Positions 55,595-64,000 of a stretch of DNA of 64,000 bases are shown here, one piece after another (position 1 is the first letter of the stretch; every line of letters begins with the position of its first letter). A program made the position numbers and the translations under genes. This DNA is from Galaxea fascicularis (taxonomy: Eukaryota; Cnidaria; Anthozoa; Scleractinia; Euphylliidae): assembly GCA_948470475.1 (NCBI GenBank), contig OX419338.1, forward strand, positions 26,254,880 to 26,318,879. The letters run 5' to 3'. The notes under the pieces were generated by a model. It ran no database searches, had not been told where the DNA came from, and worked only from the letters and a program-made list of their open reading frames with translations.

Positions 55595-56649
55595 AGAGAT
55601 AAAAGCTAAGTTTATCGCTACAAAGATAAATATTATTAATATAAATCAAGTTAAATAAGGGGCCTAAAACAGACCCTTGTGGAATTCCAGTTACCGAGTA
55701 TTTCTTGGATGAAATATGGTCATTATCAATATGCGTTGTTTGCGTTCGGTTAGCCAAATACCACTCATGTACAATACCTCTGATCCCATAATGGTGCAAT
55801 TTATCAAGTAAAATGGTGTGATTGACAGTTTCAAACGCTTTTTTTGAAGTCGAGCGGAAAAATACCACATGTGAACATTTTCTTGTCCATATATGTTTGT
55901 ACCGTATTCACTATGTCCAAAATTGCATGCTGAGTGGAAAATTTCTCTCTGAAGCCATACTGGGCTTTAAATAAAAGTTCATTATCTTCGATGTATGATT
56001 TCAATCGGTTGTACATAATTTTTTCAAACATTCCATTGAAGACGGAGAGTGGCGAAATAGGACGGTAGTTGCTAGGGTCGGTCTCATCGTCGCCCTTGTA
56101 TACTGGGATAACTTTTGCATGTTTTTCCACTTTGAACAAAGAGGTTGACAAGCTCAGCTAGGGGTGAAGCGAGCATGCTCTTTGCACATTTCAAAACACG
56201 AATAGGGCATGAATATAGTCAATAAGCCTTGTTTGATGGTAGAAGTGAGATTTCTAGTTCGATGTCTGATGAAATGACCGGTTCAAAGAAAAAGGAAGTT
56301 GTGAAATATTGAATTGGTATTTGTCAAGTATTCGTTATAGTGACGATTACTATCTGGTACATTTGCTGCTAGCTTTTGTCCAACCGTAGAAAAGAAATCG
56401 TTTGGCACGTTCGGCAGTTCCGCTGGGTTACGCGTCACATCATTCCCATTTAATCGATTAAGGCCAACAATGCGTTTTGATTTTCTTTTGTTACAATTCA
56501 TTACGTTGTTGATTCCAGTCCATGCTTCCTTCATTTCGTTCATATGTTGTGTAAAATATTTGTGGTAATAGAGCTTTTTACTATGTCGAGTTAGGGATGT
56601 AATTTTGTTTCGATAGAATTTATACTTCATGGATGCTCTGATAGTCAAA

Positions 56650-57208
56650 TTAAAATGCTTCAGCGTTTGCAAAATATGTCTGCTAGACTTATATGTACCT
56701 CTGCACGTTTTTGTCGTATCACGCCGTTGCTTTTCAAGTTGCACTAGCCACCAGTCAAACTGAGAATTAAATACAAAATTTTATTGATGACCTACAAGGC
56801 AATACATGGGCTATCACCTGATTACATACAAAGTCTAGTTCAAGTCAAAAAGAAATCACGATACAATCTCCGATCTAATGATGAACTTTTATTGGCTCCA
56901 CCAACTTTTAAATCAAACAAGACAACAGGAGATAGAGCTTTTCAAGTGGCTGCACCCTCTGAATGGATCAAACTTCCAAAATCAATTGGATTAGAGAATG
57001 ATTTAAAATCTTTTAAAACAAAACTTAAGACATTTTTTTCAAAAAGCTTATTATTAATTTATTAACTTCTTACCACTGTAAATATTATCATAATCATAAT
57101 TAGTTATAATTTAAATATTATAAATAATTTTATTGTTAATTTTAAACGGCTGAGATCATCTATTTATGGATCATGCGCTATATAAGTACTTTATTATTAT
57201 TATTATTT
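56650..57208 (+). pseudogene. CR1-like non-LTR 3' end, plus strand
   Basis: Frame: RLQNMSARLICTSARFCRIT, a shifted LFKLH region, then YKAIHGLSPDYIQSL, RYNLRSNDELLLAPPTFKSN and FQVAAPSEWIKLP to a stop at 57063-57065. This is the usual CR1 ORF2 carboxyl end. The 3'UTR ends GCGCTATATAAGTACTTTAT with an ATT microsatellite. It meets the minus-strand CR1 copy head to head at about 56648. Confidence 0.85.
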
Positions 57209-57270
57209 GTCGGTGTCCTCTGAGGCGAATAGAGCGTTCTTAATCTTTATAGATTTGATTAACCCTTTAA

Positions 57271-57612
57271 CACACATAGTATTGGGGGGTTCTGGCACAG
57301 CGGCGCTCGTCACCTAAGTCATTGAATAAGGCACCATTAAGGCCAACGCGACCTATACACAACCGCTAGTTTTCCCATCAGTGTCCCAACGAGAAGCCAC
57401 ATTGGCATCCTATTTAATAAACATGATATCTCTTAGAAAACTGTTGGAAAACAATGGGAAATCAGATGGAAATCCTTGGGGGGGAGGGGGGGTGTGGGGC
57501 GAAGCCCCATGGAAAACAGCCCGATGCCCCGGTCGCATTGGCCATAATGGTGCCTTATTCAATGACCTAGGTTCCTCGCTTTCTTGGCCAGAACCCCCCA
57601 ATACTATGTGTG
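57271..57612. repeat. Inverted repeat at the left edge of the virus-like region
   Basis: Arms 57271-57353 and 57531-57612 share CACACATAGTATTGGGGGGT and, further in, GTCATTGAATAAGGCACCAT, with a short unmatched bulge in each. The 177-bp centre holds G-rich sequence and GGGGCGAAGCCCC. Confidence 0.8.
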
Positions 57613-57659
57613 TGGGTCCGCTGCGCCGGGGGAGCCACCAATTGGAGAAAGGGGGCATG

Positions 57660-57945
57660 GGGGCACATGGCATCAACGGACGAGCCAGCTGTACGTCTGT
57701 TTCCCAACGGGAGAGCATAAGGACCAATGGACGAGCAAACCATGAGAAGCGCCACGAGCGAGCCAGCCGTACGTCCTTTTAGAGAAGAGGAAGCAGAAGG
57801 ACCAATGGCCGACACCCCGAGAGGCGAGCCAGCTGTACGTCCTTTTAGAGAAGCGGAAGGAGAAGGACCAATGGCCGACACCCCGAGAGGTGAGCCAGCT
57901 GTACGTCTGTCTCCCGACGGGGGTGTGGGGCGAAGCCCCATTATG
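57660..57945 (+). repeat. 66-bp tandem repeat encoding a 22-residue unit
   Basis: Two full and about two partial units begin GAGCCAGC(T/C)GTACGTC. The plus-strand frame 57727-58041 stays open through them and reads PAVRPFREEEAEGPMADTPR repeatedly (22 residues per unit). Length divisible by three and acidic/Pro-rich content would suit a disordered protein tail, but start and homologues are unknown, so coding status is open. The last unit ends in the gene-end motif GTCTCCCGACGGGGGTGTGG. Confidence 0.55.
57909..57940 (+). repeat. Gene-boundary repeat of the virus-like element, forward copy
   Basis: Reads GTCTCCCGACGGGGGTGTGG then GGCGAAGCCCCA, whose end forms a GGGGC-GAA-GCCCC hairpin. Other copies lie at 61175-61195 (forward, shorter), 62138-62185 (reverse), 62378-62390 (reverse, short) and 63380-63408 (reverse, changed). 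Confidence 0.75.
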
Positions 57946-58127
57946 GAAGGCCCCGAGCTTATCTCGAGTTATGCCGAATACTACTATCGGCTCCTTGGAG
58001 AAATAGATATAAGCTTCACGGATCATATTCTGGAGTTCTGAAATGATGGAGGAAAAAAGGACTCCAGCTTTCAATTATCTTAAATCAACAATTTCAGGTA
58101 AAAACGTCGATTTGCCTTTGGGGTATA

Positions 58128-58259
58128 ATGGAAGCCAGGGAAAAGTTGAAAATATTAGGTGAAACCCTTAAGGCTAAAGGAGGCCGATGTTACAACAAGG
58201 TTATCGAAAATTGCATGAAAGGTTTGTCGGTGGTGGCATTTGTGAAAAAATGCGTGTGA
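58128..58259 (+). pseudogene. Small ORF in the virus-like region
   Basis: ATG at 58128 opens a 43-codon frame (MEAREKLKILGETLKAKGGR, then VIENCMKGLSVVAFVKKC) ending TGA at 58257. The sequence behind it suggests a longer gene cut short by a shift. It is Lys-rich with one hydrophobic stretch. Unassigned. Confidence 0.35.
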
Positions 58260-58675
58260 TTCTGAACCAGGCGCCAGAGGAGCCGGCAAAAGACTATACC
58301 GTTGGCATCTGTTTTCAATTTGTTCAGTCTGATGACGTGACGTTTTTTACCCCAGCAATTACATTCTGATGACGTCACGCCACAGCTGTGGCGGTCTCAA
58401 AAATTTATAACCGCGGTTTCAGCATTTGTAACAAAGTTCAGTTTCTCCTTTTATATTACAAACTTTCCCATTTCTAATCAATGTGGTACGGAAAATAATC
58501 TTACTACACACATGGCTGAAAAGGGAAAGCCCCTTCAACTTCCTGTTTCTCTGAGAAAAGTCACGCCACGGTGAAGTAGAATATCACTTTTCTCTTATCA
58601 AATTTCAGTTCAAAGTGTCGCTGGTTGCAGCGATCTTTTCCCGAAATTCTTCTCGAATTTCCTCTCTGATTTCTT
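58260..58675. other. No gene recognised
   Basis: Contains two TGATGACGT repeats (58331, 58369) and AAAATTTATAACCGCGG (58400), which could be a core promoter. The direction is unclear. Confidence 0.35.
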
Positions 58676-59284
58676 TTAGATCGAGAGCGGGCGAATTGCC
58701 TCGTTTTTGGAGAAGCTTGCACGCAGCGTCTCTTTTATTCGGCGATAGTTGCTCATCTCCTTTGGTACATGTTTGAACTCGCTGTCAGAGACCGCATTGT
58801 CAACCAAAGCCTCGGAGACGATGGCGTTTATCGTCTCATGTTTTGCAACAGCGAGAGAGCACAGTCTGTTGTGCTTGTTGACTTTCTTTTTAACCTTTTT
58901 GTTGCCATCCATCAAGACGGTGGAAACCAGGCCGCACACAGCACCAATGCCCCCGAGAGGCACACTGACCACGATTCCAACGCCGGTCAACGCAGAGGCG
59001 ACAGCACCAGAAGACAGAGCTGTTGTTGCAACACCGAGGCCGGCAACGAGATTGCTCGTGGCTTTTTGCGGATTTTTGTACTTTTTCAGCACCAGTCTAT
59101 AGTGCTCCACCTCATCGGATATGTGTTTATTTATTTTGCTGATCTAGTCACCCAGCCGGAAAGTATTGGCAGTGGGGAGTGTCGGATAAAGCTGCGTATA
59201 CTGTTGTTCAGCAACGCTTTCCGATGGCGCAGAAGGCGCAGGGTCGTTCAACACATTCGCCGACGACATCGTATTACATGACAT
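58676..59284 (-). pseudogene. Hydrophobic Gly/Ala-rich protein of the virus-like element
   Basis: Minus strand: the ATG at 59284-59282 starts a frame with a Ser/Pro/Asn-rich head (MSCNTMSSANVLNDPAPSAP). An in-frame TAG at 59146-59144 interrupts it, and the frame continues to 58676. The middle has a long Gly/Ala/Val stretch (VAGLGVATTALSSGAVASAL, VVSVPLGGIGAVCGLVSTVL) that could form two membrane helices, followed by a Lys-rich turn and a helical tail. About 200 codons including the stop. Function unknown. The layout could fit a small membrane or membrane-lytic virion protein, but that is inference. It is the neighbour of the minus-strand gene to its right and in the same direction. Confidence 0.5.
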
Positions 59285-59293
59285 TTTTTTTGT

Positions 59294-59860
59294 TCAATTT
59301 ATCGCCAACTCGAAAGTAAGCTTTGAACCATCGAAATTGAACAGCTCCCCATTTTCATCTTTGACTGAAAGCTTAACACTGTTTACATGCGCGCTTGTCG
59401 AAGCGGCACGAAAGGCTTGTATTTGAGTGGAAACATAGTTCATTTTTTCAAAATTCTTTCCCGCAAAATCAAACCTGGCAAGCAGAGTTGTTTTTTCCCA
59501 ATTTAATAAATTACGAGTTGAGTCGACCAAATCGCAGTAAACAAAGAAAGCATCGGGATTGATGATTTTTGCAACTAATGTATCCGTCCCAAGGTCAGAG
59601 GGGAGATTAAGCAAATTCTGCAAATTTTTGGATGAGTAAAAATGTTTCTTTTAGGGTTTTTTTTAAAGCAATTTCACCAGTTAATTTTTTTATTTCAGCT
59701 ACTTGTTCAAACTTTATCTGTGTAAAAACTGAATTTAGAGCATTTACCAGGGTTACGGGTGTGTAGCGCCCAGAAGAAATATATTTTCTTTCACTTATGG
59801 GCATCCCGTTTTCAGCTAACAAAACAACAAGTCCGGGCTCTTTCAGATTGAACAACGAAT
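59294..59860 (-). pseudogene. Possible jelly-roll virion protein of the virus-like element, frameshifted
   Basis: Two overlapping minus-strand frames (59860-59607 and 59623-59294) form one beta-rich protein of about 190 residues. The second ends LSVKDENGELFNFDGSKLTF with a FELAIN terminus. A C-terminal DFxGxxLTFELxIN-like ending is common in penton or minor-capsid proteins of Maverick/Polinton-type elements. The match is by eye and modest. The first frame has no ATG (it opens at LFNLKEPG), and a frameshift lies near 59615. It could alternatively be an unrelated beta-sandwich protein. Confidence 0.4.
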
Positions 59861-59872
59861 TTTAAAGCGAGC

Positions 59873-60021
59873 AGGACATAAGCCCGACAAAATCGGCCTT
59901 TGGAAGCGGCTCGTCAAAATAGACGGTGCACGGGTTCTCAGTCGTTACGACGGTGAGCACTGTGCGGTGCGGCGTCATCGTATACCAAACACATATTAAA
60001 CTTTAAGTTGAAATATATAGC
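59873..60021. other. Divergent intergenic region between minus and plus genes
   Basis: This 150-bp gap separates the leftward and rightward gene sets. AAATATATAGCAATGG just before 60022 could be a late-type TATA element for the rightward genes. Confidence 0.4.
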
Positions 60022-60995
60022 AATGGCTTCTTGGTTAGATTGGAAGCCGGAGTTTTTGGCTGCAGCAGCTGAACTTCGCGCTGTGGTGTGCAACAGCAGG
60101 CTGTGGCATCTCGCAGGAGATTTTGACAGGGCAGGCCTCGGCAGGTAATTCGCAGCTCCGCGCCTTTTATATCTTTCACGTTTATTTCACAGCAAGGCGA
60201 ATCCTCTTCGAGAGGGGCGGGTTCCAGAGAACAAGCTCTCTGCCCGACGACCCAGACTTTTCCCAAACAGACAACAAATACGACAAAGCCTCGTACAGAA
60301 GGATTTGCGCTGCATTCAGAGTTGATCCAACCGCAGACTTTCGTTTCAACCACGGCCAAAGCCACGGCCTCGGCTACATCTTTATCAACTTCGGCGACCA
60401 ACCCGTCGAACCAAAGGTTTGCAGATGGGGGCGGCACAGACTCTGCCGGGAACAAGCTCGATTACATCAGAAACGAGCAGGGGCGGACAGGCAGTTCGAG
60501 TACTTCGTGCCCGACAGCGCAAACGAGCTAACCCCCGCCGGGCTTGCGCAGCTAAACCAGTCAATCGAGGCTTTCGTCTACTGCATCCTGGGCGCACAGG
60601 TGAACATTCGCAGCAGCATTCTCAGAAACGGCGGGCGAGCAAGGGAAGCACAGAGAGAGTTCCTCGTCCTCCTGGAGGACGCGATCCGAATGCCGGACAT
60701 TTCCAAAAGCGTTCAGCGCTATCAGCTGTCAGTGGACGAGGCCAAGGTGCGCTTGGACTTGGCAGTGGCGCCCGGAGCATGGCCGATGCACTCTCCTGAA
60801 CAGAGGGAGCGTGGTGGGCTACAACAATCAACTGAAGCAAGCAGGGCCCTGGATGAGTCTCGGGGTCAGCAACGACGTGAATCAGGGCACAACAAAATCG
60901 TCCCTGCACTTGATGGCGGGAGGGCCAAAGCTGCTCCGGCCCCGGTCGAAGAAGAAGAAGAAAAGCCTAGTTCCGGTTTGAGCACGACCCAATGA
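60022..60995 (+). pseudogene. Large unassigned protein of the virus-like element, several frameshifts
   Basis: ATG at 60022 starts MASWLDWKPEFLAAAAELRA. The sequence then moves to the frame of 60123-60995 (FTARRILFERGG, SYRRICAAFRVDP, GLGYIFINFGDQPVEP), dips into another frame for GGGTDSAGNKLDYIRNEQG (60423-60480), and returns with FEYFVPDSANELTPAGLAQL, then AFVYCILGAQVNIRSSI. It changes again at about 60790 (VVGYNNQLKQAG, SLGVSNDVNQG) and ends with an acidic EEEEEKPSS tail. At least four shifts. About 320 residues if read through. The gene's position, size and beta-strand-rich start make a structural protein plausible. I do not recognise the family. Confidence 0.45.
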
Positions 60996-61125
60996 CTCAC
61001 CCTTGGCAGCATAATTGTCGGGTTGATCGGGATTTACTAGAGGCGCGAAGAAATCAAGGCTGCGCTCAAGCCCCGCTACCGCTGGGAATTCACCCCTGCC
61101 AAAAAATCAACAACAGCCAAGCCCT
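60996..61125 (+). pseudogene. Small membrane-protein ORF relic
   Basis: A hydrophobic stretch LGSIIVGLIGIY is followed by a stop and then, in the same frame, RREEIKAALKPRYRWEFTPA and KKSTTAKP, the pattern of a one-helix membrane protein with a basic tail. It has an in-frame TAG at about 61038. No homologue recognised. Confidence 0.3.
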
Positions 61126-61246
61126 AGCCCTCCGTCACTGTCCGCAGAGGTTGCCGCCAGATGGAATAAATTTTGTCTCCCGACGGGGGTGTGGGACTTC
61201 CTTACAAATTTCCATTTGATCTTTGCCGCTTTCTGAATATCACACA

Positions 61247-61467
61247 ATGTCTGACAACAAGCTTGTCAAAACCGTTCTCGACGCGGCGACATTGACCGGG
61301 ATCGCGGCTGGCATCGGATGGGTCATAAAAAAGGTTGCGAAAGAAAATTTCACATCAGACCTAAGCAGCAACTCGATGACTACGTCCAGTGCACCGCCGT
61401 TATGGCTGGAAACATTGCGCTGAAACAGTACCTCACGGACGAGAAAATCCTCCCCGACAATGTGTAG
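61247..61467 (+). pseudogene. Small membrane protein of the virus-like element, frameshifted
   Basis: ATG at 61247 begins MSDNKLVKTVLDAATLTGIA with AGIGWVIKKVAKEN, a probable membrane helix. Near 61375 the frame shifts and continues DDYVQCTAVMAGNIALKQYL to TDEKILPDNV and a TAG at 61465-61467. About 73 residues. Conserved-looking across the shift, function unknown. Confidence 0.4.
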
Positions 61468-61641
61468 TCAATTAAAAATTTGCCGCCACTTCATACTTCT
61501 GAGTTCGGTGCTCATAGATACCTCGCGACCGCCACCTTGTGGTTTACTGTGGGAGTATTTGCTTCAGGGTTGGCCCAAATTATCGATTTCATGAATAACA
61601 ATTACCGTTTTCACTGCGAAAAATTAGTCAGCGGCGGTTAA
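61468..61641 (+). pseudogene. Membrane-segment ORF after the preceding stop
   Basis: Directly after the TAG and in the same frame: LPPLHTSEFGAHRYLATATL, WFTVGVFASGLAQIIDFMNN and a short basic end, TAA at 61639-61641. It contains one clear membrane helix. There is no ATG at the start, so it is either a read-through part of the previous protein or a small gene that lost its start. Confidence 0.35.
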
Positions 61642-61709
61642 TCAGATTCCTTCGAAACACCGCCGCCGTATCATTCCTGATTGGAAGACTGCGGATCTTT
61701 AGTAAGGAT

Positions 61710-62138
61710 ATGGCGAACATCGCGATCATGGTTGGCGGGGCCGTGCTGAACGCCGCGACGTTCATTAGCGGCAATTATCTCGCGAGAGCGCTCGGCGGGG
61801 ATAGAAGCCAAGCCGCGCTGGACGAAAAAAAGCGCCACGACAAGGCTCTCGAGGCCTACCAGGCGGCCTACAACAAGTATTCCCGCGAACGCACCCAGCT
61901 CCTCGACTGGGTCGAGACGAATGCGGAGATTCACGCGCAGGCCAAGCAGAGTTTCACCAACACCGACTACGCTTTCAAACTTTACCACCAAACTTACCCC
62001 GACAAACCAATTGCTCCGCTGAAAAAGGCGAAGTTTTCTGATTTCTATCAGCCGAGCGCGCAGCAGAAAAACGGCGAGCTGGTTTTTTGTGGCGCCGGAA
62101 CTCTCACCCTTGGCCAAGCCGCGTTTCGCTTCATTTGA
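61710..62138 (+). CDS. Conserved small protein of the virus-like element (142 aa)
   Basis: This is the only unbroken gene of reasonable size in the element: ATG at 61710, stop at 62136-62138. It starts with a hydrophobic Gly/Ala helix (MANIAIMVGGAVLNAATFIS), has a charged coiled stretch (DEKKRHDKALEAYQAAYNKY), then TQLLDWVETNAEIHAQAKQS, NTDYAFKLYHQTYPDKPIAP and a hydrophobic end GAGTLTLGQAAFRFI. The design is an N-terminal membrane anchor plus a helical body. The function is unknown; I recall similar predicted proteins in other cnidarian genomes but no characterised member. A gene-end motif follows the stop at once. Confidence 0.6.
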   Translation: MANIAIMVGGAVLNAATFISGNYLARALGGDRSQAALDEKKRHDKALEAYQAAYNKYSRERTQLLDWVETNAEIHAQAKQSFTNTDYAFKLYHQTYPDKPIAPLKKAKFSDFYQPSAQQKNGELVFCGAGTLTLGQAAFRFI

Positions 62139-62185
62139 CGGGGCTTCGCTCGGGGACCAGGCGCCCACACCCCCCGTCGGGAGAC
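62138..62185 (-). repeat. Gene-boundary repeat after the 142-aa gene
   Basis: Directly follows the stop: GACGGGGCTTCGCTCGGGGA then CCCACACCCCCCGTCGGGAG. This is the reverse complement of the motif at 57909, including the GGGGC-TTC-GC arm. The position suggests a transcription-end or mRNA-processing signal. Confidence 0.65.
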
Positions 62186-62226
62186 CCCACACCTCACACT
62201 AAAAGTTACTCTCAGTCAGAATAGCG

Positions 62227-62375
62227 ATGGACTCTGAGCCTTGCACCTGCAAAAAGCATTGCCACCACACCGCAAAAATAAAAAAAATAAATAAAAGGAG
62301 CAGAGGGAGCGCGAGCTCGAGCGGATACGAGCCGCAGAAAAGGACGGCATCGCTTATGACACTTTCCTTGGCTAG
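62227..62375 (+). pseudogene. Small Cys/His-rich ORF
   Basis: ATG at 62227 gives MDSEPCTCKKHCHHTAKIKK. After a shift near 62300 the frame reads REREREL-type basic helix and AAEKDGIAYDTFLG to a TAG at 62373-62375. The CxC and CHH cluster could bind metal. About 49 residues. It ends just before another gene-end motif. Confidence 0.35.
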
Positions 62376-62414
62376 AACCCCGTCGGGAGATTGAACACTT
62401 GTCCTTTCTCATAT

Positions 62415-63357
62415 ATGGACGCCAAGCTCGCCAAGGCCTACTACAGCCCGGAGGGCTGCTAACAAGGCTTTGTCGCGATAAAAAAACTGTCTGAGGCCGC
62501 CAAGGTCCCAGAAGAAGCCGTAAAAAAGTGGCTGGCGCAACAGGCGTTTGGCAAATCTATCTGCCCGCCCAGCAGCACGTTCCTCGGCCGAAATTCGATG
62601 TTCCCACGCTCAATAAGGTGCAACACGCTGACCTTTTTCTGCCGCATGACAAACTCCTTCGTGGGCACAAAGTTTTCAAGTACGCGCTGACCGTCGAGGC
62701 AGAACCATTGACCTCGAAAAACTCTGATGAGGTCGCGCAAGCTTTTCAGAAAAGTTACAGACGCAGCCCTCTGACATGGCCTGAAATGCGCCAGGTCGAC
62801 CCCGGGCGCGAGTTCGTGGGCGCTGTTTCCAAAGAGATCGAAAAACACAAAGCCTTCATCCGGCGGCGGCGCCCAGAGATTCACCGCGACCAGGTAATTG
62901 TCGAACGTTTCAACAAATCCCTGGCTGAGCGCCTGTTCGGCCACCACTACGCCGTGGAAATGCTTCTGTCCAAAGGGGAAAGGTCCACTGCGTGGGTGAA
63001 ACGGCTGCCAGAGGTCGTTGCAGCGCTTACCAACGAGAAAACAAGCCTCACCGGCAAAAACCCGCCGAAGCGATCAAAGAAAAATCCGTTTTTGCAAAAC
63101 CTTCGTTGACCTATCGAAGGCCTGTGGGGATGAAAAAAAAACTGCTCCCCTTCATCATCCGGGTTCTCTATCTTTACCAGCCTGGCGAGCTGGAGGGCTA
63201 CACAAAGATAGCCACCGATCCCGTCTGGTCTTTGAAAGTCTTCAATATTGAAAGGATGGTCCAAAAACCCGACACGCCCGTTATGTACTATCTGCGCGAC
63301 GGCCCCAAGCGAAGCTTCGTGCGCGAAGAACTGTTACCTCCCGCAAGCCTCATTTGA
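62415..63357 (+). pseudogene. Integrase (retroviral-type DDE) of the virus-like element, broken
   Basis: ATG at 62415 starts MDAKLAKAYYSPEGC and meets a TAA at codon 16 (62460). The frame continues KKLSEAAKVPEEAVKKWLAQ, shifts near 62535, and the main frame (62528-63109) shows the integrase core: Asp in QHADLFLPHDKL, Asp in RQVDPGREFVGAV, Glu in DQVIVERFNKSLAERLFGHH. A deletion between YALTVE and AEPLTSKN removes part of the second strand. Another shift near 63050 leads to a C-terminal part (VLYLYQPGELEGYTKIATDP, VFNIER, YYLRDGPKRSFVREEL) resembling the SH3/chromo-like end of Maverick and Ginger integrases. Such enzymes insert DNA elements flanked by terminal repeats. This copy is inactive. 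Confidence 0.75.
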
Positions 63358-63379
63358 ACATTCGTTTCTTTTTGCTTGA

Positions 63380-63408
63380 GGCTACGCCCCACACCCCCCT
63401 TGGGAGAC
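63380..63408 (-). repeat. Gene-boundary repeat after the integrase gene
   Basis: Begins 22 bp behind the integrase stop: GGCTACGCCCCACACCCCCC followed by TTGGGAGAC. Reverse orientation, like the copy after the 142-aa gene. Confidence 0.65.
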
Positions 63409-64000
63409 ATTGACATGGAGCCTGATTTGTCTGCCGCACTTAACCATTTCTTTTCCAAATTTTCTTGAGCCATTTCTGAAATTTTCTGAGTGTCAGCGAT
63501 CGAGACGATCTGGTGATTCCTTATTTGGCGTTACCTTGGTAATTTTCGCTGATCTTCAGCACTGAAGGCTCTCTTGTTTTTGTCACACTGGTCACGCTAG
63601 CTGTTGCTTGTTTTTCAAGCGAGCACTCGGCGTGAAAGTTTGTAAGTATGCGACTTATAAGTGTTTTTTTCGAGCCATTTTCCGCTTCAGAAGCCCCTAG
63701 CCTGGCATCATCAAGCTAGTTTGGGGGTAGAGGCAACCCTCTGAAAGAAACCAGAGGTGAAAAACCATTTCACAGCGATTTAGCCGCCACGAGTGTGTCG
63801 CCGAGTCATGACGGTTGAAGAGTGAGGTTGTCTTTCTGGCCTTTCTGAGGATGAGACATGGTTTGATGCTACTCTGGTTTGAAAATTGATGAATGTAACT
63901 TAAAAAGTTACAATTCAGAGGATGGATTCCAGGACCTAGCGTGGCAATTTTGGCTTGTTTTGACTTGTAAATAAGGCAATCAGTACAATATTTCGCCAGC
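63409..64000. other. No gene recognised
   Basis: Composition returns to that of the surrounding genome. No frame above 61 codons and no known repeat was identified, although the even base composition suggests a dispersed repeat. Confidence 0.4.

Larger units (their letters stand above)
53935..56645 (-). pseudogene. CR1-like non-LTR retrotransposon, 5'-truncated, with insertion and duplication
   Basis: On the minus strand, from 56645: a linker region (YRNKITSLTRHSKKLYYHKY), then RT parts KVIPVYKGDDETDPSNYRPI, YGFREKFSTQHAI, VNHTILLDKLHHYGIRG, GIPQGSVLGPLF and the catalytic FADDTNLL. C-terminal parts SLGVLI, DKNLTWRPHIDHI and RSLIFPYTLYGRAAWDQ follow down to 54420. The 3' end is a TTTA microsatellite near 53935. 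The endonuclease domain is missing. The frame is broken near 55850, by a 92-bp duplication and by a 414-bp MITE. The FADD box itself is intact. Confidence 0.85.

Noticed and set aside
57410..58074. Minus-strand frames over the 66-bp repeat
   Set aside because: Both strands stay open because the unit is a multiple of three; the minus readings show no better support.
60003..60455. 150-codon minus frame in the virus-like region
   Set aside because: Antisense of the rightward gene, which shows the more protein-like composition; GC-rich DNA keeps shadow frames open.

Overview
This window is nuclear DNA of an animal, most probably a stony coral (Scleractinia, Hexacorallia). The reasons are two intron-containing GFP-like fluorescent-protein genes with coral-type exon structure, intronless eukaryotic tRNA genes with pol III T-run terminators, and a dense, decayed mix of cnidarian-style transposable elements (Helentron, Penelope-like, DIRS, Gypsy, CR1/L2-like, PIF/Harbinger, Tc1/mariner, pogo-type, MITEs, a tRNA-derived SINE). 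Most open frames in the window are short noise or fragments of dead elements. The species was not determined.

Layout. 1-3.9 kb: a Helentron tail, a hairpin-type tandem repeat and palindromic repeats. 4.0-7.3 kb: a complete five-exon GFP-like gene on the minus strand with its promoter. 7.9-8.8 kb: a MITE and a dispersed repeat. 8.87-30.23 kb: a tandem array of nearly identical ~2.46-kb units. Each complete unit carries tRNA-Val(AAC)+, tRNA-Val(TAC)-, tRNA-Val(CAC)+ and tRNA-Asp(GTC)+, giving 34 tRNA genes in all. 30.2-46.7 kb: nested transposon relics (a solo LTR candidate, a pogo-type transposase, non-LTR fragments, Harbinger, a Tc1 copy split by a SINE, Penelope halves with a hammerhead-ribozyme motif), a broken fluorescent-protein exon, and relics of an unassigned family with Cys-rich and OB-fold-like parts. 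47.4-51.2 kb: a second complete GFP-like gene on the plus strand, pointing away from the first. 51.5-57.2 kb: DIRS and CR1-like elements with MITEs nested in them. 57.3-63.4 kb: a GC-richer, polycistronic virus-like element with an integrase, small membrane proteins and short repeats around gene ends. Nearly every gene in it is broken by stops or frameshifts. 63.4-64 kb: nothing recognised.

The two fluorescent-protein genes share promoter, exon lengths, intron positions and an M-Y-G chromophore, so they are paralogues in divergent orientation about 40 kb apart, with the tRNA array between them. A third copy survives only as exon 5 plus 3'UTR sequence at 39.2 kb. The tRNA array supplies all three valine anticodons plus aspartate in each repeat, and its near-identity suggests recent amplification or concerted evolution. 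The virus-like element is the least familiar coding region. It is decayed here and is best studied through intact relatives.
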